A stretch of 64,000 bases of DNA from Sphingomonas trueperi (GCF_011927635.1 NZ_JAATJB010000006.1:62001-126000); one strand, 5' to 3'; positions 36,101 to 44,205 are shown, counted from the stretch's first letter. Notes: a model not told the origin generated them from the sequence alone. Translations and numbers: made by a program.

Positions 36101-37623
36101 ATTCGATCGAGGACCTGGCGCAGCTGATCTACGATCTGAAGCAGATCAATCCGCGCGCGCGGGTGTGCGTGAAGCTGGTCAGCTCGGCCGGCATCGGCAC
36201 GGTCGCGGCGGGCGTGGCGAAAGCCCATGCCGACGTGATTCTGGTCGCCGGCCACAATGGCGGCACCGGCGCGTCGCCGTTCACCTCCATCAAGTACGCG
36301 GGCACACCCTGGGAAATGGGCCTGTCGGAGGTGAACCAGACGCTGACGCTGAACGGGCTGCGCGGCCGCATCAAGCTGCGCACCGATGGCGGGCTCAAGA
36401 CCGGGCGCGACATCGTCATCGCCGCGATCCTCGGCGCCGAGGAATTCGGTATCGGCACGCTGAGCCTGGTCGCGATGGGCTGCATCATGGTCCGCCAGTG
36501 CCATTCGAACACCTGCCCGGTGGGCGTCTGCACCCAGGACGAGAAGCTGCGCGCCAAGTTCGTCGGCACGCCCGAGAAGGTCATCAACCTGATGACCTTC
36601 ATCGCCGAGGAAGTCCGCGAGATCCTCGCCAAGCTCGGCTGCAAGAGCCTGGACGACGTGATCGGCCGCACCGAGCTGCTCCGCCAGGTCAGCCGCGGCG
36701 CCGAGCATCTCGACGATCTCGACCTCAACCCGATCCTCGCCAAGGTGGACGCGGACGATGCCGAGCGGCGCTTCAGCCTCAGCACCTTCCGCAATGACGT
36801 GCCGGACAGCCTCGACGCGCAGATGATCAAGGATGCCGCACCCGTGTTCGCGCGCGGCGAGAAGATGCAGCTCACCTATTCGGTGCGCAACACCCACCGC
36901 GCGGTGGGCACGCGGCTCTCGTCCGAGGTCACGAACAAGTTCGGCATGTCGACGCTGCAGGATGGGCACGTCCATGTCCGGCTGCGCGGCTCCGCGGGCC
37001 AGTCTCTCGGCGCGTTTCTCTGCAAGGGCATCACGCTCGAGGTGTTCGGCGACGCCAACGACTATGTCGGCAAGGGCCTGTCGGGCGGCATCATCGTGGT
37101 GCGGCCGATGGTCAGCTCGCCGATCGAGTCGTGGAACAACACGATCATCGGCAACACCGTACTATACGGTGCCACCTCGGGCCGGCTGTTCGCGGCAGGC
37201 CAGGCGGGCGAGCGTTTTGCGGTGCGCAACTCGGGCGCCGATGTGGTGGTCGAGGGCTGCGGCGCGAACGGCTGCGAATATATGACCGGCGGCACCGCGG
37301 TGGTGCTCGGCCGCGTCGGCATGAACTTCGGCGCGGGCATGACCGGCGGCATGGCGTTCGTTTATGATGTCGACGGCAGCTTCGAGCGCCACGCCAATCC
37401 GGAGAACATCACCTGGAACCGGCTGGCCTCCAGCCACTGGGAAGCCAAGCTCCGGTCGCTGGTCGAGGCCCATGCGGAGGAGACCGACAGCAAATGGTCG
37501 AAAGGCCTGCTGGAGGACTGGGACCGCGAAATCGGCAAGTTCTGGCAGGTGGTGCCGAAGGAAATGCTCACCCGGCTGCCGCATCCGCTGGGCGACACCG
37601 TCGAGGCGGTGGCGGCGGAGTGA
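33103..37623 (+). CDS. gltB: Glutamate synthase (NADPH) large subunit
   Basis: 1506 aa. The amidotransferase domain begins at Cys28 (DACGVGMVA), the nucleophile exposed after propeptide cleavage. The FMN/synthase domain contains GEGGEDSARY and the [3Fe-4S] motif CIMVRQCHSNTCPVGVC. The C-terminal GXGXG beta-helix shows GGIIVVRP and GGTAVVLG. With GltD it assimilates ammonia via glutamine. GGAAGA lies upstream of the ATG at 33103. Confidence 0.97.
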   Translation: MDDIKLAAERQRLAREGMYRPEYEGDACGVGMVAATDGQVSRRVVQSAIDALKAVWHRGAVDADGKTGDGAGIHVDLPLRFFDEQIVGSGHRVLPNRLAVGMIFLPRTDLGAQETCRTIVESEIIEAGYTIYGWRQVPVDVSVIGMKAQATRPEIEQIMIAGPMPDAMDAAEFERQLYLIRRRIEKRVIAAQVGGFYICSLSCRSIIYKGLFLAESLSDFYPDLKDSRFESRVAIFHQRYSTNTFPQWWLAQPFRCLAHNGEINTIRGNQNWMRSHEIKMASIAFGEQSEDIKPVIPAGASDTAALDAVFEAICRSGRDAPTAKLMLVPEAWQQDEDTPPAHAAMYQYLASVMEPWDGPAALAMTDGRWAVAGMDRNALRPLRYTQTSDGLLIVGSETGMVPVPEANVVAKGRLGPGEMIAVDLDEGKLLHDRAIKDQIAGEADYASMVQGFLSIDDLPAAPAETYYERAELSRRQVAAGQTLEDMELILAPMVETAKEAIGSMGDDTPLAVISFKSRLISQFFRQNFSQVTNPPIDPLRERYVMSLKTRFGNLANILDTEGAGSPVLVLESPVLTNADWHRLRAHFGSSAAEIDCTFAADGDPESLKLAIKRIRHEAEQAVRAGCTELFLTDEHSGPDKAAIAGVLAAAAVHTHLVRRGLRSYASVNVRTAECLDTHYYAVLIGVGATTVNAYLAEAAIADRHARGLFGELSLAECLKRHRKAIDEGLLKILSKMGIAVISSYRGGYNFEAVGLSRALVNDLFPGMPAKISGEGYASLHLSAMMRHEAAYDAGVATLPVGGFYRQRAGGEAHAYSAQLMHQLQTAVSNDSYSSYLAFSRGVRDLPPVYLRDLLEFNFPESGVPIDQVEAITEIRKRFVTPGMSLGALSPEAHETLAIAMNRIGARAVSGEGGEDSARYTPYENGDNANSSIKQVASGRFGVTAEYLNACDEIEIKVAQGAKPGEGGQLPGFKVTEFIARLRHATPGVTLISPPPHHDIYSIEDLAQLIYDLKQINPRARVCVKLVSSAGIGTVAAGVAKAHADVILVAGHNGGTGASPFTSIKYAGTPWEMGLSEVNQTLTLNGLRGRIKLRTDGGLKTGRDIVIAAILGAEEFGIGTLSLVAMGCIMVRQCHSNTCPVGVCTQDEKLRAKFVGTPEKVINLMTFIAEEVREILAKLGCKSLDDVIGRTELLRQVSRGAEHLDDLDLNPILAKVDADDAERRFSLSTFRNDVPDSLDAQMIKDAAPVFARGEKMQLTYSVRNTHRAVGTRLSSEVTNKFGMSTLQDGHVHVRLRGSAGQSLGAFLCKGITLEVFGDANDYVGKGLSGGIIVVRPMVSSPIESWNNTIIGNTVLYGATSGRLFAAGQAGERFAVRNSGADVVVEGCGANGCEYMTGGTAVVLGRVGMNFGAGMTGGMAFVYDVDGSFERHANPENITWNRLASSHWEAKLRSLVEAHAEETDSKWSKGLLEDWDREIGKFWQVVPKEMLTRLPHPLGDTVEAVAAE

Positions 37624-37655
37624 CGGGATGAAGGTGGGGACCGTTTCCCACCTTC

Positions 37656-37749
37656 GTCATCCCGGCGAAAGCCGGGATCCATTCGCCACTCGCTCTCTGC
37701 ATGCGCCGCGACGGAGGCCCCAATGGATTCCGGCTTTCGCCGGAATGAC
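37656..37749. repeat. Paired palindromic repeat (REP/BIME-like), copy 2
   Basis: Arms 37656-37680 and 37725-37749 are inverted repeats, with a few compensating changes relative to copy 1 at 6636-6729. The arm spacing is the same (44 bp) although the spacer sequence differs. It lies in the convergent space between gltB and vapC, fitting a role as a bidirectional 3' end element. Confidence 0.85.
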
Positions 37750-37767
37750 GGGTTTGACGGGATGGCT

Positions 37768-38163
37768 TTATTCCAGTGCGGCGGCCACGTCGGTGTGGCG
37801 GAAGTCGTCGTCCTTGAAGAGCAGCGGGCAGTCCGCAAGGGCGGCGACCGCATAGGCCATGCAGTCGCCATAGTTCAGGCGGGCGGGATGACGTCCCTTG
37901 CCGAAACGGTCGAACGCGTCGGCGGCGACCTGCAGGTGATCCTCGCCGAACGGCACGATCACGAAGGGCGGCTTGGCGATCAACGCCGAGCCGGCGTCTG
38001 CGGCCGCGCGGGTCGATTGCCCGAGCACCACCATGCGAAACTCCAGTGCCGTCGGTGCGCCGATCAGCACGGTGTCGGTCTCGTCCAGCAGCGCCGTGAT
38101 GCGATCCGCTTCGGGCTCGCCGAAGAGCAGGGCGACGAGTGCCGAGGTGTCGATCGCGATCAC
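37768..38163 (-). CDS. vapC: VapC-type PIN-domain ribonuclease toxin
   Basis: 131 aa from a GTG start overlapping the antitoxin stop (GTGA). PIN-domain acidic residues: Asp5 (IDTSAL), Glu41 (ALEFRMV), Asp near 100 (NYGDCMAYA) and LFKDDDF. VapC toxins cleave tRNA or rRNA when their antitoxin is degraded. Translational coupling to vapB is typical of type II toxin-antitoxin operons. Confidence 0.9.
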   Translation of the reverse strand: MIAIDTSALVALLFGEPEADRITALLDETDTVLIGAPTALEFRMVVLGQSTRAAADAGSALIAKPPFVIVPFGEDHLQVAADAFDRFGKGRHPARLNYGDCMAYAVAALADCPLLFKDDDFRHTDVAAALE

Positions 38164-38405
38164 CGCGGCAGGCCGTGCTCGTCATATCCCAGTATGTCGT
38201 CGGCGCTGTGATCATTGCGCGGCTGACCGGCTGCAACTGCCTGGGCCCGCTTCAGCCGATCGGTGAAGCTGTCCTTGCTGGTCCGGTCGCGATCCATTGC
38301 CTCGCGCACGGCCATGCGGATCGCCGTCGTATAGCTCACCCCCTTGGCGCGCGCGTAGCGGCGCACCAGCCGGTCGGTCTCTTCGTCCTTGATGCTGAGC
38401 GCCAT
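38160..38405 (-). CDS. vapB: VapB-type antitoxin
   Basis: 81 aa. The N-terminus (MALSIKDEETDRLVRRYARAKG) has the Rv0623/PSK-like antitoxin pattern and binds DNA; the C-terminal part should wrap VapC. A TTCTAGAA palindrome at 38418-38425, 13 bp before the start, is a plausible operator for the antitoxin-toxin complex. Confidence 0.85.
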   Translation of the reverse strand: MALSIKDEETDRLVRRYARAKGVSYTTAIRMAVREAMDRDRTSKDSFTDRLKRAQAVAAGQPRNDHSADDILGYDEHGLPR

Positions 38406-38504
38406 GGTGCGGCTCCGTTCTAGAATGCTTCTCAAAATATAGAAATGCGGCCCGCGCTACAACGAGTCTTCCCCGGCCCATTTCCGCTGCTTATGGCTTT
38501 CCCC

Positions 38505-39176
38505 ATGTGGCAGCTCCTTCAATTCCCGCTCTGTCCCTTCTCGCGCAAGGTCCGGCTCCTGCTGGGCGAGAAGGGCATCGCCTATGAGCCGGTGCGCGAA
38601 TCACCGTGGCAGCGGCGCGACGAATTCCTCGACCTCAATCCCACCGGCCAGACCCCGGTGATGATCGATGCCGAGCGCCACGTGACCCTGATCGACTCGA
38701 CCGTGATCTGCGAATTCTTCGAGGAGACGGTGACCAAGAACGCGCTGCTCAACGGCTCGGCGGTCGATCGCGCCGAGATCCGCCGGCTGGTGGTGTGGTT
38801 CGATAACAATTTCTACAGCGACATCACCGCGCCGCTGCTCCACGAGCGGATGATCAAGCGGATCGTCTATCGCCAGCCGCCCGACGCCAAGGTGCTGCGC
38901 GACGCGATGAAGGCGGCGGTCGGGCATCTCGACTATATCGATTACCTGCTCGATCACCGCACCTGGCTGGCCGGTGCGACGATGAGCCTTGCCGACATTA
39001 CCGCGGCGGCGCAGATTTCGGTCGCCGATTATCTGGGCGGAATCGACTGGAAGAGTCATGAGCTCGCCAAGCGCTGGTATATCGGGATGAAGAGCCGCCC
39101 GAGCTTCCGCCAGCTGCTCGCCGAGCGGATGGAGGGAATCACGCCGCCGGCCGATTACGAGAAGCTGGACCTGTAA
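38505..39176 (+). CDS. Glutathione S-transferase family protein
   Basis: 223 aa. The N-terminal thioredoxin-like domain (about 1-80) has FPLCPFSRKVR with Cys and Ser at the active-site region and the cis-Pro in GQTPVMID. A helical C-terminal domain follows (about 90-215). Family members conjugate or reduce with glutathione. A start at 38493 (4 residues longer) is equally possible; 38505 opens the conserved strand directly. Confidence 0.87.
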   Translation: MWQLLQFPLCPFSRKVRLLLGEKGIAYEPVRESPWQRRDEFLDLNPTGQTPVMIDAERHVTLIDSTVICEFFEETVTKNALLNGSAVDRAEIRRLVVWFDNNFYSDITAPLLHERMIKRIVYRQPPDAKVLRDAMKAAVGHLDYIDYLLDHRTWLAGATMSLADITAAAQISVADYLGGIDWKSHELAKRWYIGMKSRPSFRQLLAERMEGITPPADYEKLDL

Positions 39177-39232
39177 CGCGGGATAATCGCGGGGCCCGGC
39201 GCGTTTGGCTGCCAAACGGGAGAGAGTCCGCG

Positions 39233-39847
39233 ATGCTCGAACATATACCGCACTGGCTGGGAAGCGCGCTGAAGGGGCTGCGCGCCGGCGCCAACAAGCT
39301 GGCGATCGTCCAGCCCGAACTCGGCAGCTTCGAGGTGCTCCACCTTGCCAGCCCGGCCTTTGCGAACGGCGGCCGCCTGCCCGAGCGCTTCACCGCGGAC
39401 GGCGAGGGGGTGTCGCCGCCCCTGTTCTGGACCGGCGTGCCCGAGGGCACCGAGTGCCTGGCGCTGATCGTCGAGGATCCCGATGCGCCGGCGCCGCAGC
39501 CGCTGGTCCATGCGGTGATCTGGGGCCTGCCGGTCGAGGGCGACCTGAAGGAAGGCGCGATCCGCGCCGATGGGGCTGGCGATGCGGAGGGCAAGGATGT
39601 CGGCCGCAACAGCTTCCTCGGCGAGGGCTGGCTCCCGCCCGATCCGCCGACCGGCCATGGTCCGCACCATTATGCCTTCCAGCTGTTCGCGCTCGGCGGT
39701 GGCTGCGAGATCGGCGAAAATCCCGGCCGCAGCGCGCTGGTAAAGGCGATGGCGGGGCATGTGCTTGCCGCCGGGCTGCTCACCGGCGTCTATTCGCGCG
39801 GAGAGGAGGCGCCCACCGGGCTGGTCGGCGAAACCGCGCCGGTCTGA
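39233..39847 (+). CDS. YbhB/YbcL-family (PEBP) protein
   Basis: 204 aa, cytoplasmic. The phosphatidylethanolamine-binding-protein fold shows the ligand-site motif DPDAP and a GPHHYAFQLFAL strand. Bacterial PEBP proteins have no settled role; some inhibit proteases or kinases. GGGAGAG precedes the ATG at 39233. Confidence 0.85.
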   Translation: MLEHIPHWLGSALKGLRAGANKLAIVQPELGSFEVLHLASPAFANGGRLPERFTADGEGVSPPLFWTGVPEGTECLALIVEDPDAPAPQPLVHAVIWGLPVEGDLKEGAIRADGAGDAEGKDVGRNSFLGEGWLPPDPPTGHGPHHYAFQLFALGGGCEIGENPGRSALVKAMAGHVLAAGLLTGVYSRGEEAPTGLVGETAPV

Positions 39848-39864
39848 GACCGGCGCGGCGCCGT

Positions 39865-40722
39865 TCAGCCGTTGACGGCCGTGCCGCCGTTCGGGTGGAG
39901 TACCTGGCCGGACATGTAGCTCGAATCCTCGCAGGCGAGGAACAGGAAGGCCGGGGCGACTTCGTTGGGCTGGCCCGGCCGGCCCATCGGCACGCTCTCG
40001 CCGAAATGTTCGAGCTTCTCGGGCGACGCGCCGCCGCTCGGGTTGAGCGGGGTCCAGATCGGGCCCGGGGCGACGGCGTTCACGCGGATGCCCTTCTCGA
40101 TCAGGTTCATCGACAGGCTGCGGGTGAAGGCAGTGATCGCGCCCTTGGTGGCGCTATAGTCGAGCAGCTCGGGCTCGCCCTGATACATCGTCACCGAGGT
40201 GCAGTTGACGATCGCGGCGCCCCGTTTGAGGTGCGGCGAGGCGGCCTGGACCAGGAAGAACATCCCGAAGATGTTGGTCTGGAAAGTCCGCCGGAGCTGC
40301 TGCTCGGTGATGTCGACGATGTCCTTGTCGGGATGCTGCTCCCCGGCATTGTTGACGAGAATGTCGAGGCGGCCGAACTCGGCGATCACCTTCTGCACGG
40401 CGTCCTCGCAGAACGCCTTGTCGCCCACGTCACCCGCAATGGTGATCGCGCGGCGGCCTTCGGCGCGGACCGCTTCTGCGGTGTCCTCGGCATCCCGGTG
40501 TTCGTTGAGATAGACGATGGCGACATCGGCGCCTTCGCGGGCGTAGAGCGCGGCGACCGCCCGGCCGATCCCGCTGTCGGCGCCGGTGACGATGGCCACC
40601 TTGTCCTTCAGCCGATCCGATCCGCGATAGCGCGGCTGCCACTCGGGCTTGGGATCAAGCGTGCGCTCCTCGCCGGGGAGCGCATCCTCGCGGACTCGGT
40701 CGATTACATGGTCTTCGGACAT
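39865..40722 (-). CDS. Stress-type short-chain dehydrogenase (YhdF/GSP39-like)
   Basis: 285 aa. A polar N-terminal extension of about 38 residues (EWQPRYRGSDRLKDK) precedes the SDR fold with TGADSGIG, NNAG and the catalytic YSATK. This layout matches the general stress protein 39 group. A near-consensus EcfG promoter lies at the right distance upstream, so it probably belongs to the general stress regulon. The start at 40722 was chosen; a GTG at 40728 is closer to AAGGAG. Confidence 0.85.
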   Translation of the reverse strand: MSEDHVIDRVREDALPGEERTLDPKPEWQPRYRGSDRLKDKVAIVTGADSGIGRAVAALYAREGADVAIVYLNEHRDAEDTAEAVRAEGRRAITIAGDVGDKAFCEDAVQKVIAEFGRLDILVNNAGEQHPDKDIVDITEQQLRRTFQTNIFGMFFLVQAASPHLKRGAAIVNCTSVTMYQGEPELLDYSATKGAITAFTRSLSMNLIEKGIRVNAVAPGPIWTPLNPSGGASPEKLEHFGESVPMGRPGQPNEVAPAFLFLACEDSSYMSGQVLHPNGGTAVNG

Positions 40723-40759
40723 CGGCACGGCTCCTTGGATCTTGGGGGGGTGCCGAAAG

Positions 40760-40785
40760 AACCGGGCGCATGGGCCCCAAGTTCC
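40760..40785 (-). promoter_or_regulatory. Candidate EcfG (general stress sigma) promoter
   Basis: Read on the minus strand: GGAAC (40785-40781), a 17-nt spacer, then GGTT (40763-40760), close to the alphaproteobacterial EcfG consensus GGAAC-N16/17-CGTT. The expected transcription start would give a leader of about 30 nt to the SDR ATG at 40722. Confidence 0.6.
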
Positions 40786-40818
40786 AGATAAAAGGGGCCG
40801 CCGGGGCGGCCGGCAGGG

Positions 40819-40947
40819 TCAGCCGAGGAAGCTGGAGCCCTGCAGGCCGCTGCCGAGGATCATCACGCTGGTGATGCCGAACGATGCGACGCCGATGAGA
40901 AAGCTGCGGAACATGCTGATCTTCTCCGTCTGTGCGAGCGCGATCAT
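40819..40947 (-). CDS. Tiny hydrophobic peptide, coupled to upstream tiny gene
   Basis: 42 aa from the ATG at 40947, whose ATGA overlaps the stop of the preceding tiny gene. An internal ATG at 40914 with GGAGAAG upstream would give 31 aa. A hydrophobic stretch (FRSFLIGVASFGITSVMILG) could span the membrane. No family recognised. Support rests on the overlap and the ribosome-binding site. Confidence 0.5.
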   Translation of the reverse strand: MIALAQTEKISMFRSFLIGVASFGITSVMILGSGLQGSSFLG

Positions 40948-41051
40948 GCGACCGGGATCACGGGGGTGGAGAACAGGACGAGCGCGGCGGTGAGCAGGAC
41001 GGCGGCGCTGACGGCGATGGTCTGGTGCAGCGAAGCGAGACGAGCGGTCAT
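40944..41051 (-). CDS. Tiny single-pass membrane peptide
   Basis: 35 aa. It begins MTARLASLHQT, followed by a transmembrane-like helix (IAVSAAVLLTAALVLF) and a short PVIPVA end. GGGAG lies 8-9 nt before the ATG at 41051. A possible EcfG-type promoter is 70-100 bp upstream, so it and the following tiny gene may be stress-induced. No family recognised. Confidence 0.5.
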   Translation of the reverse strand: MTARLASLHQTIAVSAAVLLTAALVLFSTPVIPVA

Positions 41052-41124
41052 GGTACTTACTCCCTGTGGTTCGGCGGACGGGCCATCCGACGGCCGATGC
41101 CAGCAGTTTTGCAGGGAGCGTGCC

Positions 41125-41168
41125 AACTCTGCTAAGTAGCTGTAATTCCTATGATGAGCTGCAATTCC
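41125..41168 (-). promoter_or_regulatory. Direct repeats and EcfG-like promoter before tiny genes
   Basis: Two 12-bp direct repeats (41138-41149 and 41157-41168, 11 of 12 identical) lie 19 bp apart, about two helical turns. On the minus strand the inner copy starts GGAAT, followed 17 nt later by GTT (41127-41125), an EcfG-like arrangement with one -35 mismatch. Regulator binding or promoter activity is inferred. Confidence 0.35.
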
Positions 41169-41217
41169 GAACACAAGTAGGGCGAATTGCGCGACGAACG
41201 TTGGTAAATTTCGCCAT

Positions 41218-42279
41218 TCAGCGGCGAAATTCGCTATAGCTGGCGCTGCCGATTTTCACCTGATTGCGGCCTTCGTGCTTCGCCAGGTACAGCAGCCGGT
41301 CGGCGCGGTGGAATGCGGTCTGGTGCATCTCGCCCGGCTCCACCGGCGTCAGCCCGGCCGAGAAGGTGATCTCGCCCAGCGGCGCGTCGTTGTCGCGAAG
41401 CTTGTAGCGCTTGGCCTGGACGGTGCCGCGGGCATGCTCGAGCACCGCGCGCGCCTGGTCGAGCGGCACGTTGGTGAAGAGGATGGCGAACTCCTCGCCG
41501 CCATAGCGCGTCACGAGGTGCCCGCGGCAGCACAGGCTCAGCGCGTCGGCGATCACCCGCAGCACGCGGTCACCCACCGCATGGCCGAAGCGATCGTTGA
41601 CCGACTTGAAGTGATCGATGTCGCACACCGCGATGCACATGCTGCCCCCGGCGGCCTCCTGCGCGGCGAAGGCTTCCTCGAAGGCGCGACGATTGGGCAA
41701 CTGGGTCAGCGGATCGCGGCGCGCATTGTCGCGCGCTTCTTCCAGCTTTTCGCGCAGGTCGTTCGCCTCGCGCGTGGTGCTTTCCAGCTTTTCCTCGGCG
41801 ACGCGGATGCGGTCGAGCATCGCCGCGGTGATCCGGACGACGTCGTCATTTGCCTGCGGCACGTCGCCGCCGGTCGTCATCGCCTCGGCGCTCGCCGCCA
41901 GGTCGCGGCCGAAATCGGCAGTTTCGGCGCGCATCGCCGTCACCATGTCGGCAAAGCCCTCGACCTGCATCTGGGTGCGCGCGACCAAGCCTTCGGTGCG
42001 TGCCTTGAGATCGGCATGGCCGTCGGACGGATCTTCGGGGCTGTGGTCTGCGCTGAGCGTCTGGATGTCGCGCGGGGTGATCCGCACGCCGCGTTCGGTG
42101 ATCAACTCCACGGCGCGGGCGAGTGCGTCTTCGGGTTCGGTAAACAGCCGGTGGACGAAGGCGTAGTTGGTCGGCGTCGGTGCCAGCCGCTGGTCGAGCA
42201 GGAACGCGCCGATCCGCTCGAAAAGCGCTCGGCCCTCGTCTCCTTCCATCTCTGGACGAATGGCACGCGCGATGCGCAT
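41218..42279 (-). CDS. Diguanylate cyclase (GGDEF domain)
   Basis: 353 aa, no transmembrane segment. A helical N-terminal domain (about 1-140) leads through a coiled coil (about 150-188) into the GGDEF domain (about 189-345). The active site reads GGEEF at 260-264, compatible with cyclic di-GMP synthesis. The product-inhibition site (RxxD) is not present: residues 252-255 read RGHL. Cyclic di-GMP controls motility and biofilm; the input signal is unknown. Confidence 0.93.
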   Translation of the reverse strand: MRIARAIRPEMEGDEGRALFERIGAFLLDQRLAPTPTNYAFVHRLFTEPEDALARAVELITERGVRITPRDIQTLSADHSPEDPSDGHADLKARTEGLVARTQMQVEGFADMVTAMRAETADFGRDLAASAEAMTTGGDVPQANDDVVRITAAMLDRIRVAEEKLESTTREANDLREKLEEARDNARRDPLTQLPNRRAFEEAFAAQEAAGGSMCIAVCDIDHFKSVNDRFGHAVGDRVLRVIADALSLCCRGHLVTRYGGEEFAILFTNVPLDQARAVLEHARGTVQAKRYKLRDNDAPLGEITFSAGLTPVEPGEMHQTAFHRADRLLYLAKHEGRNQVKIGSASYSEFRR

Positions 42280-42464
42280 ACGCTCCTAACCCCCGTGCAA
42301 ATCACGGCATGACGGCCGCTATGTTGCGCACAACGAATAAGCAGAGAGTGCTAATATTGAGTTGCCGGTACGTTCATCCTGAACGCGCGCACCTTCGAGG
42401 CAGGGCACCAGTCGGCGCATTATGGCCGTAAACCAGAGGTTTGGCGAGTTTTCACGGTGAACTG

Positions 42465-42502
42465 GTACCGATCCGAAGGTTTAATGCCCTCTGGATCGGT
42501 AC
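42465..42502. terminator. Hairpin after the peroxiredoxin gene
   Basis: Perfect 10-bp stem (42465-42474 with 42493-42502) and an 18-nt loop, 33 bp beyond the stop of the minus-strand peroxiredoxin gene. There is no T-run, so it is a stem structure rather than a proven terminator. Confidence 0.4.
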
Positions 42503-42534
42503 GACGAAAAGCGCGGCGCTGGGACCCTGGCGCG

Positions 42535-43086
42535 TCAGTTCCGGTGAGTCGCGCGGTATTTTTCCACCGCGGCGAGGGTGAGTCGGATATGGTCGGCGGG
42601 GTTCGGATCCGAGTGGACGAACAGCACCTTGCCGTCGGGCGCGATCACATAGCTGGTCCGGCTGGTGAACTTGGCGACGGTGCCGTCGGGCTTCTTGGCC
42701 GCCACGTCATAGCCCGTAGCCACCTCGGGCGTCGCGGCGGCGACGGCGAACTTGCCCGCGCAATATTGGCTGCTGAACTGTTCGAGCTGGTCGACATTGC
42801 CGGCGGTCATGCCGATCACGGTCGCGCCTGCCTTGGTGAAATCGGGCAGCGCCTCGGCAAAGGCATGCGCCTCGGCGTTGCAGCCCGAGGTGAAGGCGGC
42901 CGGGAAGAAGTAGAGCACGACCGGGCCCCTCTTGAGCGCGGCCTTCAAGTCGACGGTGATCGGCTTGCCGGCCACCGCGCCCTTGGCGATGAACACGGGG
43001 GCCTTGGCGCCGGTGGTGAGCGACGCATTCGCCGGCATCACGGCGAAGGGCAGGGCAAGGGCGGCAAGGGCGAGCTTCAGGCGCAT
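42535..43086 (-). CDS. Periplasmic peroxiredoxin (BCP/AhpC-TSA family)
   Basis: 183 aa with a signal peptide (about 1-21, ending ANAS). The thioredoxin fold has the peroxidatic motif with Thr66 and Cys69 (PAAFTSGC). A second cysteine, Cys109, may resolve it. Such enzymes reduce peroxides using thiols. Export is predicted from the signal peptide; most relatives of BCP are cytoplasmic. Confidence 0.88.
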   Translation of the reverse strand: MRLKLALAALALPFAVMPANASLTTGAKAPVFIAKGAVAGKPITVDLKAALKRGPVVLYFFPAAFTSGCNAEAHAFAEALPDFTKAGATVIGMTAGNVDQLEQFSSQYCAGKFAVAAATPEVATGYDVAAKKPDGTVAKFTSRTSYVIAPDGKVLFVHSDPNPADHIRLTLAAVEKYRATHRN

Positions 43087-43137
43087 ATCGGTCTCCCAGG
43101 ATAATTGGCCGTGTCTACGCCACCCCGAACGCGGCGG

Positions 43138-44205
43138 CTAGCGGGTGAAGGCGATGCCGATCCGCGCGTGCGTGTCGTTGACGTTGTAGCGGTCTAGCGC
43201 TTCGCCATAGCCGGTGAATGCCTGTCCGAAGAGGTAGATGCCCAGGCCGCCGCCCAGCCGCCGCAGCGGATAGGAGACAAAGGCTTCGGCTGCACCGTGG
43301 CCGGTCTTCACATTGCCGCGCGCTGTGAGCGCGAGCTTGATGCCGTCCTTCTGCTGGATCGAGGTGGCGAGCGCGGTATAGCCGTAATAGTCCTTCATGT
43401 CGTGGAAGGTGCCGCTACTGCCGACATAGACCCAGGCCTGCGGGGCGATGTCGATCCGCCAGTCGCCGCCCAGATCGAAGGTCTTTTCGCCCCGCACGAA
43501 GATGCGATTGATGTCGACCGAATCGGTGACACCGCGCCCGTTCGAATCGTGCCGCCAGCCGAGCGCGACCCGCGCCGTCTCGTCGACCGGCACATCGGCA
43601 TAGAGCTCGGGGCTGTAGTTGGTCGAGCGGAAGGGACCTGAGGGTTCGTTCACCGCCCAGAACATTGTCTGGGTATAGGCGAAGCGGAAATTGCCGAGCT
43701 GGAGCGGCGCATCCTCGGCGAAGGGCCGCACCGCGAAGCTGACCTGCACCTTGCCCCCCGCATCGTCGGTGCCGAAGGCGCCGTAGATCGGCTCGTGCGG
43801 CTCGAACCGGGCGAGCAGCGCGCTCGAGCTGCCGGTCGAGCTCTGCACCACGGTTTCCTGCTCGGGCATCTCGGCCGGCTTGTGCTGTGCAGCCGGCGGC
43901 ACCGCGAACCCGGCGACCCCCACCGGCACGTAGCGCGCCTTGGCGAAGCCGTGCGGGGCGATGGTGGGCGTCGGCCCGGGGGTGCGCTCCAGCATCAGCC
44001 GGGTGCCGTCGGCGGCGGTGATCTCGAGCTGGCGCGGGCCGGCATCGGCGATCGGCGCCTCGCCCTCGTTGACTAGGAACACCTCGACGCCGCGCAGCGC
44101 CGCCTGTTCGGAGGCGGGCTGGGCCGGCACCGCGCGGACCTGCGCCAGCGCAGGCAGGGCGACAAAGCAGAGGCCGAGCAGGGGAAGGACGGCGATACCA
44201 CGCAT
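43138..44205 (-). CDS. pldA: Outer-membrane phospholipase A
   Basis: 355 aa with a signal peptide (about 1-21, ending ALAQ). A roughly 120-residue N-terminal extension precedes the 12-strand barrel region. The catalytic motif RHDSNGRG supplies the His/Ser pair typical of OMPLA. The enzyme hydrolyses phospholipids that reach the outer leaflet and so maintains outer-membrane asymmetry. The barrel ends with a terminal aromatic/Arg residue pattern (IGIAFTR). Confidence 0.87.
   Translation of the reverse strand: MRGIAVLPLLGLCFVALPALAQVRAVPAQPASEQAALRGVEVFLVNEGEAPIADAGPRQLEITAADGTRLMLERTPGPTPTIAPHGFAKARYVPVGVAGFAVPPAAQHKPAEMPEQETVVQSSTGSSSALLARFEPHEPIYGAFGTDDAGGKVQVSFAVRPFAEDAPLQLGNFRFAYTQTMFWAVNEPSGPFRSTNYSPELYADVPVDETARVALGWRHDSNGRGVTDSVDINRIFVRGEKTFDLGGDWRIDIAPQAWVYVGSSGTFHDMKDYYGYTALATSIQQKDGIKLALTARGNVKTGHGAAEAFVSYPLRRLGGGLGIYLFGQAFTGYGEALDRYNVNDTHARIGIAFTR

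Noticed and set aside
32830..36975. Very long open frame opposite gltB
   Set aside because: Shadow of gltB; no recognisable motifs, and the plus strand encodes a complete glutamate synthase.
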